Under the pieces are notes generated by a model. The model had not been told where the DNA came from and searched no databases. It saw nothing but the letters and a program-made list of their open reading frames with translations. Made by a program: the position numbers and the translations under genes. Source: Rhizobium chutanense (GTDB lineage: Bacteria > Pseudomonadota > Alphaproteobacteria > Rhizobiales > Rhizobiaceae). Taken from it: DNA of 64,000 nt. The stretch covers positions 248,001 through 312,000 of the forward strand of contig NZ_NWSV01000003.1 of NCBI RefSeq assembly GCF_002531935.1, read 5' to 3'. Every line of letters starts with the position of its first letter. Position 1 is the first letter of the stretch. Shown in pieces: positions 18,452-27,215 of this stretch.

Positions 18452-19297
18452 ATGGAAACGCCCTTTCCACCCTTCGAGCCCAATGGACCTGATGATTCCG
18501 CCCGCGGCCCGCGGCTGCGGGAAATCCCGCTCCGTCTCGTCTTTCCGAACCTCATCACTATTCTGGCGATCTGCGCCGGTCTGACCGGCATCCGGCTGGC
18601 TTTCGAGAACCGCTACGAACTCGCCGTCTCGATGGTGCTGCTCGCCGCCTTCCTCGACGGCATTGACGGGCGCGTGGCACGGCTGATGAAGGCGACCTCG
18701 AAGTTCGGGGCGCAGATGGATTCGCTTGCCGATATCGTCAATTTCGGCGTCGCGCCCGCCCTTGTCGTCTATGTCTTCGCGCTCGACCAGGCCCGCTCGC
18801 TCGGCTGGATCGCCGCCCTGATCTATGCGATCGCTGCCGGGCTTCGCCTTGCCCGCTTCAACGTCATGGCCGAACGCGAGAACAAGGCGAGCTGGCAATC
18901 GGAATATTTCGTCGGCGTGCCGGCGCCGGCCGGCGCCATGCTGGTGCTGCTGCCGGTCTATCTCGGCTTCCTCGGGCTGGTGACGGATCGCACCTTTGCC
19001 TATCTCTCGTCGATCTACACCGTTGCCATCGCCTTCCTGCTGATCAGCCGGCTGCCGGTCTGGTCCGGCAAATCGGAAGGCAACCGCCTGCGGCGCGATC
19101 TCGTGCTGCCGATGATGCTCGGCGTCGTGTTGTATGTGGCTCTGTTAATGAGCTACACGTGGGAGGTGATGGTTTTCACCGTTGCCGCCTACCTCGTTTC
19201 GCTTCCCTTCGGCGCGCGGAGATGGCGGCGCAAATACGGGACGCTGACGATCGAGGAACCCGGCGTCGGCGACGACGACATCGGCCGCCACATCTGA
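18452..19297 (+). CDS. pssA: CDP-diacylglycerol--serine O-phosphatidyltransferase
   Basis: Integral membrane enzyme of the CDP-alcohol phosphatidyltransferase family, 281 residues, making phosphatidylserine from CDP-diacylglycerol and serine. The catalytic signature is complete: D-G-x-D-G-R-x-A-R at about 70-77, then eight residues later F-G-x-x-x-D-S-x-x-D. Six to eight hydrophobic helices follow. The N-terminal ~30 residues are Pro-rich and hydrophilic. Follows psd by 10 bp. In rhizobia PE and phosphatidylcholine made from it matter for symbiosis (known for the genus, not readable here). Confidence 0.95.
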   Translation: METPFPPFEPNGPDDSARGPRLREIPLRLVFPNLITILAICAGLTGIRLAFENRYELAVSMVLLAAFLDGIDGRVARLMKATSKFGAQMDSLADIVNFGVAPALVVYVFALDQARSLGWIAALIYAIAAGLRLARFNVMAERENKASWQSEYFVGVPAPAGAMLVLLPVYLGFLGLVTDRTFAYLSSIYTVAIAFLLISRLPVWSGKSEGNRLRRDLVLPMMLGVVLYVALLMSYTWEVMVFTVAAYLVSLPFGARRWRRKYGTLTIEEPGVGDDDIGRHI

Positions 19298-19605
19298 TCT
19301 GCGAGCATTTCCCGATTTTTCCGAACGACGGAAAGCTCCTCGCCTTTCATTGCGACGGGTCCCCGGGAAAGTCCATGCTTAGCCGGGGAAGCTGTTTCGC
19401 GCGCTTTCCCCAGAAAAACCGCCTTCGCACTTTTCTCGGAACCGCTCCCTTCAGTAAGTATTAACCAACGTAGGCTTCAGTTAAGCCTCGCGATTTATGG
19501 TGCGCGTTTACAAATCCTGATAAGCTGCGTCCCCATTTTGTCGCTATTCGTGATGAAACTTCAAAAAACAAAATACCCAGGGAAGATCCAGGTAAGGAGC
19601 GTATC
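19298..19605. other. Spacer between pssA and 48-aa gene
   Basis: No gene seen. The right part is AT-rich and contains the imperfect inverted repeat GGCTTCAGTTAAGCC near 19471. A strong AAGGAG ribosome-binding site ends the region at 19595-19600. The promoter of the small gene should lie here. Confidence 0.5.
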
Positions 19606-19752
19606 GTGACTTCGAAGAAGAGCAGTGCCGGTGAACAGCAGACAGCCAAGCCTGACCTCGCCGCCAACTATCGCCCGGTCGGCCTGAAGGCCGTTGTCGC
19701 AGCATCGCTGATGGCGAAGAACAAGCCGGGCAGCATCAAGAAATCCGCTTGA
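19606..19752 (+). CDS. Small basic protein, 48 aa, unknown function
   Basis: GTG start 5 nt after AAGGAG. It encodes 48 residues ending TGA: a Ser/Lys/Gln-rich head, then P-D-L-A-A-N-Y-R-P-V-G-L-K-A-V-V-A-A-S, then a Lys-rich tail. It has no signal peptide and one short amphipathic stretch. The clean ribosome-binding site, the codon bias matching neighbours and the isolated position with its own AT-rich leader support a real gene. I do not recognise the family, though the composition fits small conserved rhizobial proteins. Confidence 0.6.
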   Translation: MTSKKSSAGEQQTAKPDLAANYRPVGLKAVVAASLMAKNKPGSIKKSA

Positions 19753-19810
19753 AGTGCTGTGCTTCCACCCGGAAGGATAGGGCGCCGAGTGAAAATGGCG
19801 GATACCGTTT

Positions 19811-20575
19811 TCAGAAGAAGCTGAGCTGGCCGTCATCAGGCCTTTGCTTCTCGGGCGCCTTCAGCGGCTTTTGGACGACGACAGGCTCCTGCAGGTCAGG
19901 CCCCATATTGGCGACTTTATTGACCCGATCGGAGACCGGGATGGCCTCGAAAAAATCGTCCTGAACCGGCCGCATCAGGTCGACCACCTCGCGCGGCTCC
20001 TGTGTCTTGCAATCGAGCCAGCGCGAAAAATCCTCGGGCTTGATGACCACGGGCATGCGATCGTGGATTGCCGATATGCCTGCATTGGCCGATGTCGTCA
20101 GGATCGCGCCGGTATCGACTTCGGAGCCATCGGCCGAGGACCATATCTCCATCAGCCCGGCAAAGGCGACGACCCCGCCCCGGCGCGGCCTGATCCAATA
20201 GGCCTGCGGCCGCTCGCCGCTTTCCTTGGATGGGCGATGCCATTCGTAGAAGCCGGAGGCTGGAATGAGCACCCGGCGGTGGCGCATGGCCGCACGGAAA
20301 GAAGCCTTGCCGATCGCGGTTTCGGAGCGGGCATTGATCAGCAGCGGGAAGTCCTGGGGATTCTTGACCCAGCCGGGCGTCAGGCCCCAGCGCACGAGCA
20401 CGGCGCGCCGGTCGGGCAAATTGCTGCCCTGCTCCCTGCCCTCGCCCGATATGACGACGAGGATCGGCTGCGTCGGCGCGATATTGTAGCGCGCCGGAAA
20501 ATCGTCGAGATCGAGACCGGAGAAGAAATCGCGCAGGTCGGCGCTCGATATTGTCAGGGCGAAACGTCCACACAT
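19811..20575 (-). CDS. SOS response-associated peptidase (SRAP/YedK/HMCES)
   Basis: A 254-residue SRAP protein that crosslinks to abasic sites in single-stranded DNA through its N-terminal Cys and shields them. All key residues are visible: C2 directly after Met, N31 in R-Y-N-I-A-P-T-Q, N-A-R-S-E-T at 81-86, E111 in G-F-Y-E-W, and H171 in A-I-H-D-R-M-P. The length is typical. The Met before C2 fixes the start, since C2 must be exposed. Solitary, divergent spacing to its neighbours; no LexA box identified. Confidence 0.95.
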   Translation of the reverse strand: MCGRFALTISSADLRDFFSGLDLDDFPARYNIAPTQPILVVISGEGREQGSNLPDRRAVLVRWGLTPGWVKNPQDFPLLINARSETAIGKASFRAAMRHRRVLIPASGFYEWHRPSKESGERPQAYWIRPRRGGVVAFAGLMEIWSSADGSEVDTGAILTTSANAGISAIHDRMPVVIKPEDFSRWLDCKTQEPREVVDLMRPVQDDFFEAIPVSDRVNKVANMGPDLQEPVVVQKPLKAPEKQRPDDGQLSFF

Positions 20576-20692
20576 CGGCCTGTCTTTGCACCCGGCTCGT
20601 GCCCGGTCAAGGCGCCCAGCGCATCGGCCTGAAAGCGGAACGATTTTCGGAAAGCGCGATGCGACGATTGCTGCCCGCTTTGCGCGACATGC

Positions 20693-21013
20693 TCAGCCTC
20701 TCGGCCCAAAGAGAATGAGGCTCGCGCCGGCAAGGCAGATCAGCGCTCCGCCGATATCATAGCGATCGGGCACTCGGGCTTCGATCAGCCAGAGCCAGGC
20801 CAGAGAAGCCGCGATGTAGATGCCGCCGTAGGCTGCGAAGGTGCGGCCGGCGGCTTCGCTCGGCACCAGCGTCAAAAGCCAGGCGAAAAGCGCCAGCGAG
20901 ACCATGCCCGGCGCCAGCCACCAGAGGGGCTTTTCGAGCTTCAACCATGCCCAGAAGGCGAAGCAGCCTGATATCTCGAAGACAGCGGCAAAGGCGTAGA
21001 TGATGTAGGTCAC
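20693..21013 (-). CDS. YnfA family membrane protein (UPF0060)
   Basis: A 106-residue protein with four hydrophobic helices. The conserved start ([16 protein letters not shown]) and the segment [16 protein letters not shown] match the YnfA family, which is related to small multidrug-resistance transporters. Length matches the family. Substrate unknown. Probably monocistronic. Confidence 0.92.
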   Translation of the reverse strand: MTYIIYAFAAVFEISGCFAFWAWLKLEKPLWWLAPGMVSLALFAWLLTLVPSEAAGRTFAAYGGIYIAASLAWLWLIEARVPDRYDIGGALICLAGASLILFGPRG

Positions 21014-21065
21014 GGAAGCACCTTTCGAGCCCTTCGCATTTCTTCCGCGATATTCATCGGATAGG

Positions 21066-21509
21066 ATGAGCCGTCACAGCAAGAGCAGCTCCATGATCTC
21101 CACCGCTAAAGCCGCCTCCTCCGCCATTCTTGAGCGCGATGGACGATTCCTCCTGGTGTTACGGCGCAATCCGCCCTCCGCCGACATGTATGCCTTTCCC
21201 GGCGGGCGCAGCGAACCGGGCGAGACGCCGGAGCAAACGGCGCTGCGGGAATTCCGTGAAGAAACCGGTATCTCGGTGCGCAATCCGCGGCTGTTTTCGA
21301 CCTATGATCTGAAGACGCATGCGGCCGACGGCAGCGTCAGCAGCCATTTCTTCCTATCGGTCTTTCGGGTCGAGGCTGACAGTGACGTGGTGGCGGAAGC
21401 CGCCGACGATGCGGCGGCGCTGGGCTGGTACACGGTGGACGAAATCCGGCTTCTGCCGGTGCCGCAGAGCGTGCTCGAATGCGCGGAGCGCCTTTCGCGC
21501 GGCGAATAG
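21066..21509 (+). CDS. NUDIX hydrolase
   Basis: A 147-residue pyrophosphohydrolase acting on nucleoside-diphosphate-X type substrates. The Nudix box is complete from G47 to I69, with E53, R61-E62 and E65-E66 in place. The N-terminus resembles ADP-ribose pyrophosphatase-like members, but substrate cannot be set. The start at 21066 has GGATAGGATG upstream; a second in-frame ATG at 21093 is possible. The gene for a TIGR02301 protein follows at 34 bp. Confidence 0.9.
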   Translation: MSRHSKSSSMISTAKAASSAILERDGRFLLVLRRNPPSADMYAFPGGRSEPGETPEQTALREFREETGISVRNPRLFSTYDLKTHAADGSVSSHFFLSVFRVEADSDVVAEAADDAAALGWYTVDEIRLLPVPQSVLECAERLSRGE

Positions 21510-21543
21510 AAGTGGAAATTTGCGAGAGCGCCTTGTTGCCGTC

Positions 21544-22005
21544 ATGCTCAGCGTATCAACTATCGGCATGATTCCCGTTCGACGCGTTTTTCTGCCCCTG
21601 CCTATGCTGGCCCTGCTTGCGCTCGCCGGCCCCACCATGGCGCAGGGGGGCAAGAATACGCCGCCTCCGCAGGAGGAGATTGCGCCGCCGCCGGCCGTGA
21701 TCGTGCCCTATGACGACAAGCTGGCGCGGCTCGCCGAGGTGTTGGGTTCGGTGCATTATCTCAGAACGCTCTGCAAGGCGGCAGGCGGCGACGAGTGGCG
21801 AAACGGCATGCAGCAGTTGCTCGATTCGGAGACCGGCGGCGAGCAGCAGCGCAGAGAAAAGCTCACGGCGGCCTTCAATCGAGGCTACCGCGCCTTCGCC
21901 TCCGTCTATACGGATTGCACCCCGGCCGCCATCGTGGCAGAAGAGCGCTACCGTAACGAAGGTGCAACACTCGCCACAGAAATTACCTCGCGTTTTGGAA
22001 ATTGA
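21544..22005 (+). CDS. TIGR02301 family exported protein
   Basis: A 153-residue alphaproteobacterial secreted protein of unknown function. A signal peptide covers about residues 1-30, ending A-G-P-T-M-A-Q. Then comes a Pro-rich stretch and a helical domain with L-G-S-V-H-Y-L-R-T-L-C and a second Cys in V-Y-T-D-C, a likely disulfide pair. A start at 21568 (M-I-P-V-R-R) is an equally good signal-peptide start. It lies downstream of the Nudix gene on the same strand. Confidence 0.8.
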   Translation: MLSVSTIGMIPVRRVFLPLPMLALLALAGPTMAQGGKNTPPPQEEIAPPPAVIVPYDDKLARLAEVLGSVHYLRTLCKAAGGDEWRNGMQQLLDSETGGEQQRREKLTAAFNRGYRAFASVYTDCTPAAIVAEERYRNEGATLATEITSRFGN

Positions 22006-22108
22006 CGTTTAATTAACCTGTTTTCGCATGCGGACGTGTCGTTTTGGGAAAAGGCTGTTAGTGTTGTTAACAGTGCGGTAAGACATGAGAAGTTCTGAGG
22101 AAAAGACA

Positions 22109-22366
22109 ATGGAAGCAAGCCTCAACGAGATCGACGATATGATCGTCCACGAAAAGATGCAGGCGGCTCTGGAATACCAGAACGAGGCTTGGGCCGACGG
22201 TATGGCCGACGGAATCGAGACTGAGATCATCGCTGATGCTGCTATTGCGCATGCGCTGAGAGAGACGATCAGATTGCACGGGGAAAGCAGCGCCGAAGCC
22301 CTGCTTGATTCGCTGCGTGAGCGCATGCTTGCCGGCGAATTTTCCGCGAACCGCACCCTGCAATAA
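22109..22366 (+). CDS. Small acidic helical protein, unknown
   Basis: An 85-residue acidic, Ala/Glu-rich protein with no signal peptide. It reads as two or three amphipathic helices (N-E-I-D-D-M-I-V-H-E, then A-L-R-E-T-I-R-L-H-G, then L-L-D-S-L-R-E-R-M). The start at 22109 is favoured by TGAGGAAAA upstream; an in-frame ATG at 22085 would add eight residues. An AT-rich promoter-like stretch precedes it (22010-22080). I do not recognise the family. Confidence 0.68.
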   Translation: MEASLNEIDDMIVHEKMQAALEYQNEAWADGMADGIETEIIADAAIAHALRETIRLHGESSAEALLDSLRERMLAGEFSANRTLQ

Positions 22367-22384
22367 TCGATATCAGAGAGTTTG

Positions 22385-23143
22385 ATGCGCACCGGTAAAG
22401 AGAAAGTTTCGCGAATTCCGCTCGCGCCGGTGCTGCTTGCATTCAGCCTCGCCGCCGGCACTATCTCCCTCGCACCGGCAGCCTACGCGCTTTCCGAACT
22501 GCACAAGATCCCCGGCCAGGCGGCCAATGACGCCCCGGCTGCGCCGGGAAGCGCTCAGGGACAGAGCCAGCCGCAGGGCGGAACCACTCCCGGCGTTCCC
22601 ATGGCCGATCCGCTGGTCAAAAGCCAGAACAATCAGGGTGTCGACAAGACGCCGAGCGCTCAGGATACATCCAAGCCCGTCGAGGTGATCTACGACATCA
22701 GCAAGGTGCCAGAGCCGGTTCGCAAGATGCGCGAGCAGATCGTCGAGGCGGCCGCCTCCGGCGATCTCGAACGGCTGCGGCCGCTGATGGGCACCGGCAC
22801 CGAGCAGACGCAGGTGACCGTGGGCGAGCCGACCGACGATCCGATCGGCACGCTGAAGGATCTTTCCGGCGATCCCGACGGAGACGAAATCCTCGCCATC
22901 ATGCTCGACATCATCTCGACCGGCTTCGTGCATGTCGGCCAGGGCACGCCTGATGAAATGTATGTCTGGCCCTATTTTGCCGAGAAGGATCTGAAGTCGC
23001 TGACGCCGCCGGAGCGCGTCGAGCTGCTGCGCATCGTCACCGCAGGCGATCTTTCCGATATGCAGGAATTCGGCGGATATAATTTCTACCGCCTCGGCAT
23101 CAAGCCTGACGGCAAATGGAAATTCTTCACCGCCGGCGATTGA
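22385..23143 (+). CDS. Exported hypothetical protein
   Basis: 252 residues from ATG 22385 (a TTG lies one codon before). A signal peptide spans about 1-36, ending A-A-Y-A-L-S. A low-complexity Gln/Pro/Gly-rich linker follows, then a folded domain from about residue 98 (V-I-Y-D-I-S-K-V-P-E-P-V-R-K-M-R) to the end, with F-G-G-Y-N-F-Y-R-L-G and K-W-K-F-F near the C-terminus. The domain resembles conserved alphaproteobacterial periplasmic proteins of unknown function. It starts 18 bp after the preceding small gene, so they may be co-transcribed. Confidence 0.75.
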   Translation: MRTGKEKVSRIPLAPVLLAFSLAAGTISLAPAAYALSELHKIPGQAANDAPAAPGSAQGQSQPQGGTTPGVPMADPLVKSQNNQGVDKTPSAQDTSKPVEVIYDISKVPEPVRKMREQIVEAAASGDLERLRPLMGTGTEQTQVTVGEPTDDPIGTLKDLSGDPDGDEILAIMLDIISTGFVHVGQGTPDEMYVWPYFAEKDLKSLTPPERVELLRIVTAGDLSDMQEFGGYNFYRLGIKPDGKWKFFTAGD

Positions 23144-23216
23144 CGCGCTTCTGCCTGCGCCCTTGGCGTCTCGCATGGCGCTTGCGATCGACCTCACGAA
23201 GACATACCTCTGAGCG

Positions 23217-24095
23217 ATGACCAACGCGACAGGTTCCGCCATGCCAGCCGTATTCCTCAAAAACCGCTCCTTGCTCTCTGTCAGCGGCGCGGAAGCCCGA
23301 TCCTTCCTGCAGAACCTGATCACCACCGATATCGCCGCGCTTGGGCCTGACGAAGCCCGCCCCGGGGCGCTGCTGACGCCGCAGGGCAAGATCCTGTTCG
23401 ATTTCATGATTTGGCAGGAGGGCGACGGCTATGCGATCGAAACGGATACAGACCAGCGCGACGGCCTGCTGAAGCGGCTGACGATGTACAAGCTGCGCGC
23501 CGCCGCAACACTGGCGCCGCGGGCCGAGCAAGGCGTCACCGTTTCCTGGGGCGAGAATGCCGACGAGATCGAGAATGGCCAGGGCGCCCGGGACAGTCGC
23601 TTCGCCAAGGCAGGCGTCACGCTCACTCGCCGGGCGGGAAAACACGGCGATGGCGCGCAAGCGCTCTACGACGCGCTGCGGATCCGCCTCGGCATCGTCA
23701 CGTCGGGATCGGACTTCGCCCTGCAGGACGCCTTCCCACATGACGTGCTGATGGATTTCAACGGCGGCCTTTCCTTCCGGAAAGGCTGCTATGTCGGCCA
23801 GGAAGTCGTGTCGCGCATGCAGCACCGCGGCACGGCGCGCCGGCGCGTCGTGACCGTTTCCGCCAACACAGCCTTGCCGGGGACCGGAACGGAGATCACC
23901 GCCGCCGGTAAGCCTGTGGGCACACTCGGTTCGGTCGAAGGCGACCACGGACTTGCGATCGTGCGCATCGACCGTGCCGGCGCCGCGATGGCCGCGGGCA
24001 CGCCGCTGCTCGCCGGCGAAATACCCGTTTCCCTCGTCCTGCCGGAATGGTCCGGCCTTGCATTTCCCACCAGTGCCGACGAGGCCAGCGCGTGA
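23217..24095 (+). CDS. YgfZ/GcvT-like folate-binding protein
   Basis: A 292-residue relative of the glycine-cleavage T protein that helps assemble or repair certain Fe-S enzymes using tetrahydrofolate. The diagnostic K-G-C-Y-V-G-Q motif with C191 is present, followed by R-M-Q-H-R-G. The gene could start at 23217 or at the ATG at 23241; the latter begins M-P-A-V-F-L. Its stop overlaps the following GTG by 4 bp, starting a three-gene coupled unit (YgfZ, HD, phosphatase). Confidence 0.9.
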   Translation: MTNATGSAMPAVFLKNRSLLSVSGAEARSFLQNLITTDIAALGPDEARPGALLTPQGKILFDFMIWQEGDGYAIETDTDQRDGLLKRLTMYKLRAAATLAPRAEQGVTVSWGENADEIENGQGARDSRFAKAGVTLTRRAGKHGDGAQALYDALRIRLGIVTSGSDFALQDAFPHDVLMDFNGGLSFRKGCYVGQEVVSRMQHRGTARRRVVTVSANTALPGTGTEITAAGKPVGTLGSVEGDHGLAIVRIDRAGAAMAAGTPLLAGEIPVSLVLPEWSGLAFPTSADEASA

Positions 24096-24700
24096 CAGCG
24101 GCGAAAGCTCCGCGTGCCTGGCAACGCATGCTCTCCGGGCGCAGGCTCGACCTGCTCGACCCCTCGCCGCTCGACGTCGAACTCGCCGACATCGCCCATG
24201 GGCTGGCGCGCGTCGCCCGATGGAACGGCCAGACGTCGGGCGATCATGCTTTTTCGGTGGCGCAGCACAGTCTCGTCGTCGAGGATATTTTCCGCCGCTT
24301 CAACGATGCCCGGCCGCAGGAGTGTCTGATGGCCCTGCTGCATGATGCGCCCGAATATGTGATCGGCGATATGATCTCGCCGTTCAAATCCGTGGTCGGC
24401 GGCGGCTACAAGACGGTGGAAACGCGGCTGGAGGCCGCCGTGCACCTGCGCTTCGGCCTGCCGCCGCATCCCTCGCGCGACCTCAAGGAGCGAATCAAGA
24501 AGGCCGATACGATCGCCGCCTATTTCGAGGCGACCGTGCTCGCCGGCTTCACGGCCGCCGAGGCACAGAAATTCTTCGGCCAGCCGCGCGGCATCAGCAG
24601 GGAAATGCTGATGATGGAACCGCTGCCGGCGGTCGAAGCGCAGCGGCTGTTCTGCGAGCGCTTCGCGGCAATCGAAGCCGAGCGGGAGATGGTGTCGTGA
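24092..24700 (+). CDS. HD-domain hydrolase (YfbR-like)
   Basis: 202 residues from a GTG start inside the YgfZ stop (GTGA). The metal-binding HD pattern is clear: H52 and H59 in D-H-A-F-S-V-A-Q-H-S, H84-D85 in L-L-H-D-A, and a later Asp in K-K-A-D-T. The layout is that of YfbR-type 5'-deoxynucleotidases, which hydrolyse deoxynucleoside monophosphates. The stop overlaps the next GTG by 4 bp. Activity on dNMPs is inference from the family. Confidence 0.87.
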   Translation: MTAAKAPRAWQRMLSGRRLDLLDPSPLDVELADIAHGLARVARWNGQTSGDHAFSVAQHSLVVEDIFRRFNDARPQECLMALLHDAPEYVIGDMISPFKSVVGGGYKTVETRLEAAVHLRFGLPPHPSRDLKERIKKADTIAAYFEATVLAGFTAAEAQKFFGQPRGISREMLMMEPLPAVEAQRLFCERFAAIEAEREMVS

Positions 24701-25227
24701 GCTTCATCGTCGTCTCGCCGCTGTCGCGCATCGCGGAGATGGCCGTGCGCCATAAGGCGCGTGACATGATCAGCCTGATCGCCAAGGAACAGGCTTTTCA
24801 CCGACCGGGCGTGATCGCGGCCGATCGTCATCTGACGCTTTGCATGAACGATATCATTTTCAAGGGTACCGGCGGTCTCGTGGCGCCCGACGAGACGCAT
24901 GTCCGCGGGCTTATCGACTTTGCCGCATCGTGGCGGCAGGAGACGCCGCTGCTCATCCATTGCTGGATGGGCGTGTCGCGATCGCCGGCGGCAGCCCTGA
25001 TCGCAGCCCTTTCGCTTGCACCGGAGCAGAGCGAGGAAGGCCTTGCCCGCCGGCTGCGGACCGCCTCGCCTTTCGCCACTCCGAATGCCCGGCTGATCGA
25101 GATCGGCGACACCTTGCTGAACCGCGGCGGCCGACTGGTTGCGGCGGTTCGGGCAATCGGACGCGGTGCGGATGCCGACGGTAACGCGCCCTTCGTGCTT
25201 GATATCCGGGACAGCGCCTGCGGTTGA
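24697..25227 (+). CDS. Tyrosine phosphatase-like protein (dual-specificity fold)
   Basis: A 176-residue protein with a protein-tyrosine/dual-specificity phosphatase P-loop: H88-C89-W-M-G-V-S-R95 (C-X5-R), followed by S-P-A-A-A. An upstream Asp in D-E-T-H may be the general acid. The start is a GTG overlapping the HD gene (GTGA). Its operon position suggests a role in nucleotide or phosphate housekeeping rather than signalling, but the substrate is not known. Confidence 0.82.
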   Translation: MSFIVVSPLSRIAEMAVRHKARDMISLIAKEQAFHRPGVIAADRHLTLCMNDIIFKGTGGLVAPDETHVRGLIDFAASWRQETPLLIHCWMGVSRSPAAALIAALSLAPEQSEEGLARRLRTASPFATPNARLIEIGDTLLNRGGRLVAAVRAIGRGADADGNAPFVLDIRDSACG

Positions 25228-25284
25228 CGCTGCCGCCAGCCGCTCCATCTAGGCCCCGATCAAGCACAACGACAGGGCCAGATC

Positions 25285-26181
25285 ATGCAACAACAGGCAG
25301 CCGATGTCCTTCTCGCCACGCAAACGGCGCTCAGCCAAGCAAGCGCGCTGGCGGTGCAATATTCCTTCTCCGTCCTCGGGGCGGTGATCCTGCTCGTTCT
25401 CGGCTGGGCGCTTGCCGGTTTTGCCAGCCGCTGGGCCTATGAAGGCCTGTCGCGCGTCCATGGCATCGACGAGACGCTGGCGCGGTTCTTCACCAATGTG
25501 CTGCGCTACGCGCTGCTCATCCTCGTGTTCATCACCGTGCTCGGCCAATTCGGCGTTCAGACCGCTTCGATCATCGCAGCGCTCGGCGCGGCGGGCCTCG
25601 CGATCGGACTGGCACTGCAGGGAACGCTGCAGAATATCGCCGCCGGCATCATGCTCTTGATCCTCAGGCCATTCCGCGTCGGCGAATATATCGAGACCAG
25701 CAGCGTCGCCGGCACGGTGCGTGAAATCGGATTGTTTGCAACCGAACTCAGGACTACCGACGGGCTTTATCGGCTGGCGCCGAATTCGACGCTCTGGAAT
25801 ACGCCGATTACCAACTTCAGCCGCGAGGCCACCCGACAGAACGAACTGAAGATCAAGGTCGCCGATGAGGATGACCTCGATCAGGCGATGGAAAGGTTGA
25901 TGGGCCTGGCCAAAGCCGATTCGCGGGTGCTGACGTCACCGGCCCCAAGCGTCTTCATCGACAGCCTCGATGACAACGCGATCGTCGTGACGCTGCGCTA
26001 CTGGGCAAAGACCGGTGACTGGTGGGTGGTCAGCCGTGACATGGTCAAGCGGGTAAAACTCGCCTTCGACGAGAAGGCGACCGACAAACCGGCCGTGGTA
26101 GCGGATGTATCGGACGCGGCGCCGGCAAACACGTCCAATGGCCGGGTGACGGCCAAAAGGCCGGCGCCGACGCGGCAATAA
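25285..26181 (+). CDS. MscS family mechanosensitive channel
   Basis: A 298-residue small-conductance channel that opens under hypo-osmotic membrane tension. Three hydrophobic segments (about 25-46, 70-92, 95-125) end in the pore helix A-A-L-G-A-A-G-L-A-I-G-L-A-L-Q-G-T-L-Q-N, the Ala/Gly-packed TM3 of MscS. The beta domain follows with R-P-F-R-V-G-E and the N-S-T-L-W-N-T-P-I-T-N block. The C-terminus past residue 280 is low-complexity. Starts 57 bp after the phosphatase gene. Confidence 0.93.
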   Translation: MQQQAADVLLATQTALSQASALAVQYSFSVLGAVILLVLGWALAGFASRWAYEGLSRVHGIDETLARFFTNVLRYALLILVFITVLGQFGVQTASIIAALGAAGLAIGLALQGTLQNIAAGIMLLILRPFRVGEYIETSSVAGTVREIGLFATELRTTDGLYRLAPNSTLWNTPITNFSREATRQNELKIKVADEDDLDQAMERLMGLAKADSRVLTSPAPSVFIDSLDDNAIVVTLRYWAKTGDWWVVSRDMVKRVKLAFDEKATDKPAVVADVSDAAPANTSNGRVTAKRPAPTRQ

Positions 26182-26231
26182 GACATGATAATTTTATGCC
26201 CAATCGATTCTGAGGAACTTATGCCAGCCGG

Positions 26232-26747
26232 TTATTGGATGACGCCGCAGGACAGCCTTTCCCCGGCATCACCCGAAGGCTGGCTGCGGTAATCATCCGA
26301 ATTGGCGTGCACCATCAATGCGCGGCCGCGGATACCGTCGGTCTTGCCGTCGAGCGTGACCATGCCGTCGAAGACCTGCGCCCGAAGCATCCCGTCCTGT
26401 CCGACATATTGATTGGGCAGATCGCCGGCATGCGGTCCCTTCGCGGCAAGGATGCCATGCTCGGCCTTCCCGGGGTTGAAGTGACCGCCGGCCGATTCGT
26501 GGTGGGTTGCGGCATCGCAGCGGCCGGTCTCGTGAACATGGAAGGCCACCCATTTATTCACAGGCAGTCCGGATATCTCGACTTCGATCAGCACGCCGCC
26601 ATTGGCGGCAGCCGTCAGTTGCGCGCGGCCGTCTTCCTTGCCGTCCTTGCCGACGAAATTGGCGATCGCCGTCTGCTTGTCCTGAGCGCCCGCCGGCAAT
26701 GCAACGGCAAGCAGGCTCAGGGCGGCGATGGTGCACATGGCTTTCAT
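26232..26747 (-). CDS. sodC: Superoxide dismutase [Cu-Zn], periplasmic
   Basis: A 171-residue secreted enzyme with a signal peptide to about residue 22 (A-G-A-Q). Metal ligands are all present: Cu H70, H72, H89 and H147; Zn H89, H97, H106 and D109. C77 and C167 form the conserved disulfide. It detoxifies superoxide in the periplasm, useful during the plant oxidative burst. The ATG at 26747 follows GGAGAT. Tail-to-tail with the MscS gene. Confidence 0.96.
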   Translation of the reverse strand: MKAMCTIAALSLLAVALPAGAQDKQTAIANFVGKDGKEDGRAQLTAAANGGVLIEVEISGLPVNKWVAFHVHETGRCDAATHHESAGGHFNPGKAEHGILAAKGPHAGDLPNQYVGQDGMLRAQVFDGMVTLDGKTDGIRGRALMVHANSDDYRSQPSGDAGERLSCGVIQ

Positions 26748-26825
26748 GGAGATCTCCTTCCGTCCGGTTGTCCTTCTGAACGTGTCAGCCCGGAAGGTGT
26801 TCCTGATCGAGGAAGATCAGACGAC

Positions 26826-26848
26826 AAAAGCCGGCCAAACGGCCGGCT
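26826..26848 (-). terminator. Terminator of EF-hand gene
   Basis: AGCCGGCC / GGCCGGCT stem with AAAC loop (26829-26848) and four T on the minus strand (26826-26829), 26 bp past the EF-hand gene's stop. Confidence 0.65.
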
Positions 26849-26873
26849 GCAGATCGTCCGATTCGGGAGTGGA

Positions 26874-27215
26874 TCAGGCGACGGCGTTAAAGTCGAACTG
26901 GCCGTAAGTGTTGCGGTACAGCACGTCCGACTGATCACCTGAGGTCGGCGCAGTCTGCTGCAAAGGATAGGGAACGGCAATATTGCTTGCCGTGCCGCTG
27001 TCACGCGTGTCCATCATCAGCGCAATCAGGCTGCCGGAAAATCTCGGCTGAGTCTCATTGGTCCTGTCGTCTTCCAGGAGTTCCTTGATGATGCCGGGCT
27101 TCTCATCGGCGGCGCGTTCGCCGCGGCTGAGTACGCCGTCGCCATTGGAATCAAGCCTCGAAAGCGTCCCCAGATAAGCATATGAAGTATCGGAAACGGA
27201 TGTGGTGCTGGTCAT
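26874..27215 (-). CDS. Small EF-hand protein
   Basis: A 113-residue protein with one clear EF-hand calcium loop, D-S-N-G-D-G-V-L-S-R-G-E, near residue 23-34. The rest has Ser/Thr-rich, polar composition with a possible second degenerate site. It has no signal peptide or membrane segment, so it may be cytosolic or exported by a signal-less route. The ATG at 27215 follows GGAGG and is preferred over the upstream ATG. Calcium binding is predicted; partners are unknown. Confidence 0.78.
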   Translation of the reverse strand: MTSTTSVSDTSYAYLGTLSRLDSNGDGVLSRGERAADEKPGIIKELLEDDRTNETQPRFSGSLIALMMDTRDSGTASNIAVPYPLQQTAPTSGDQSDVLYRNTYGQFDFNAVA

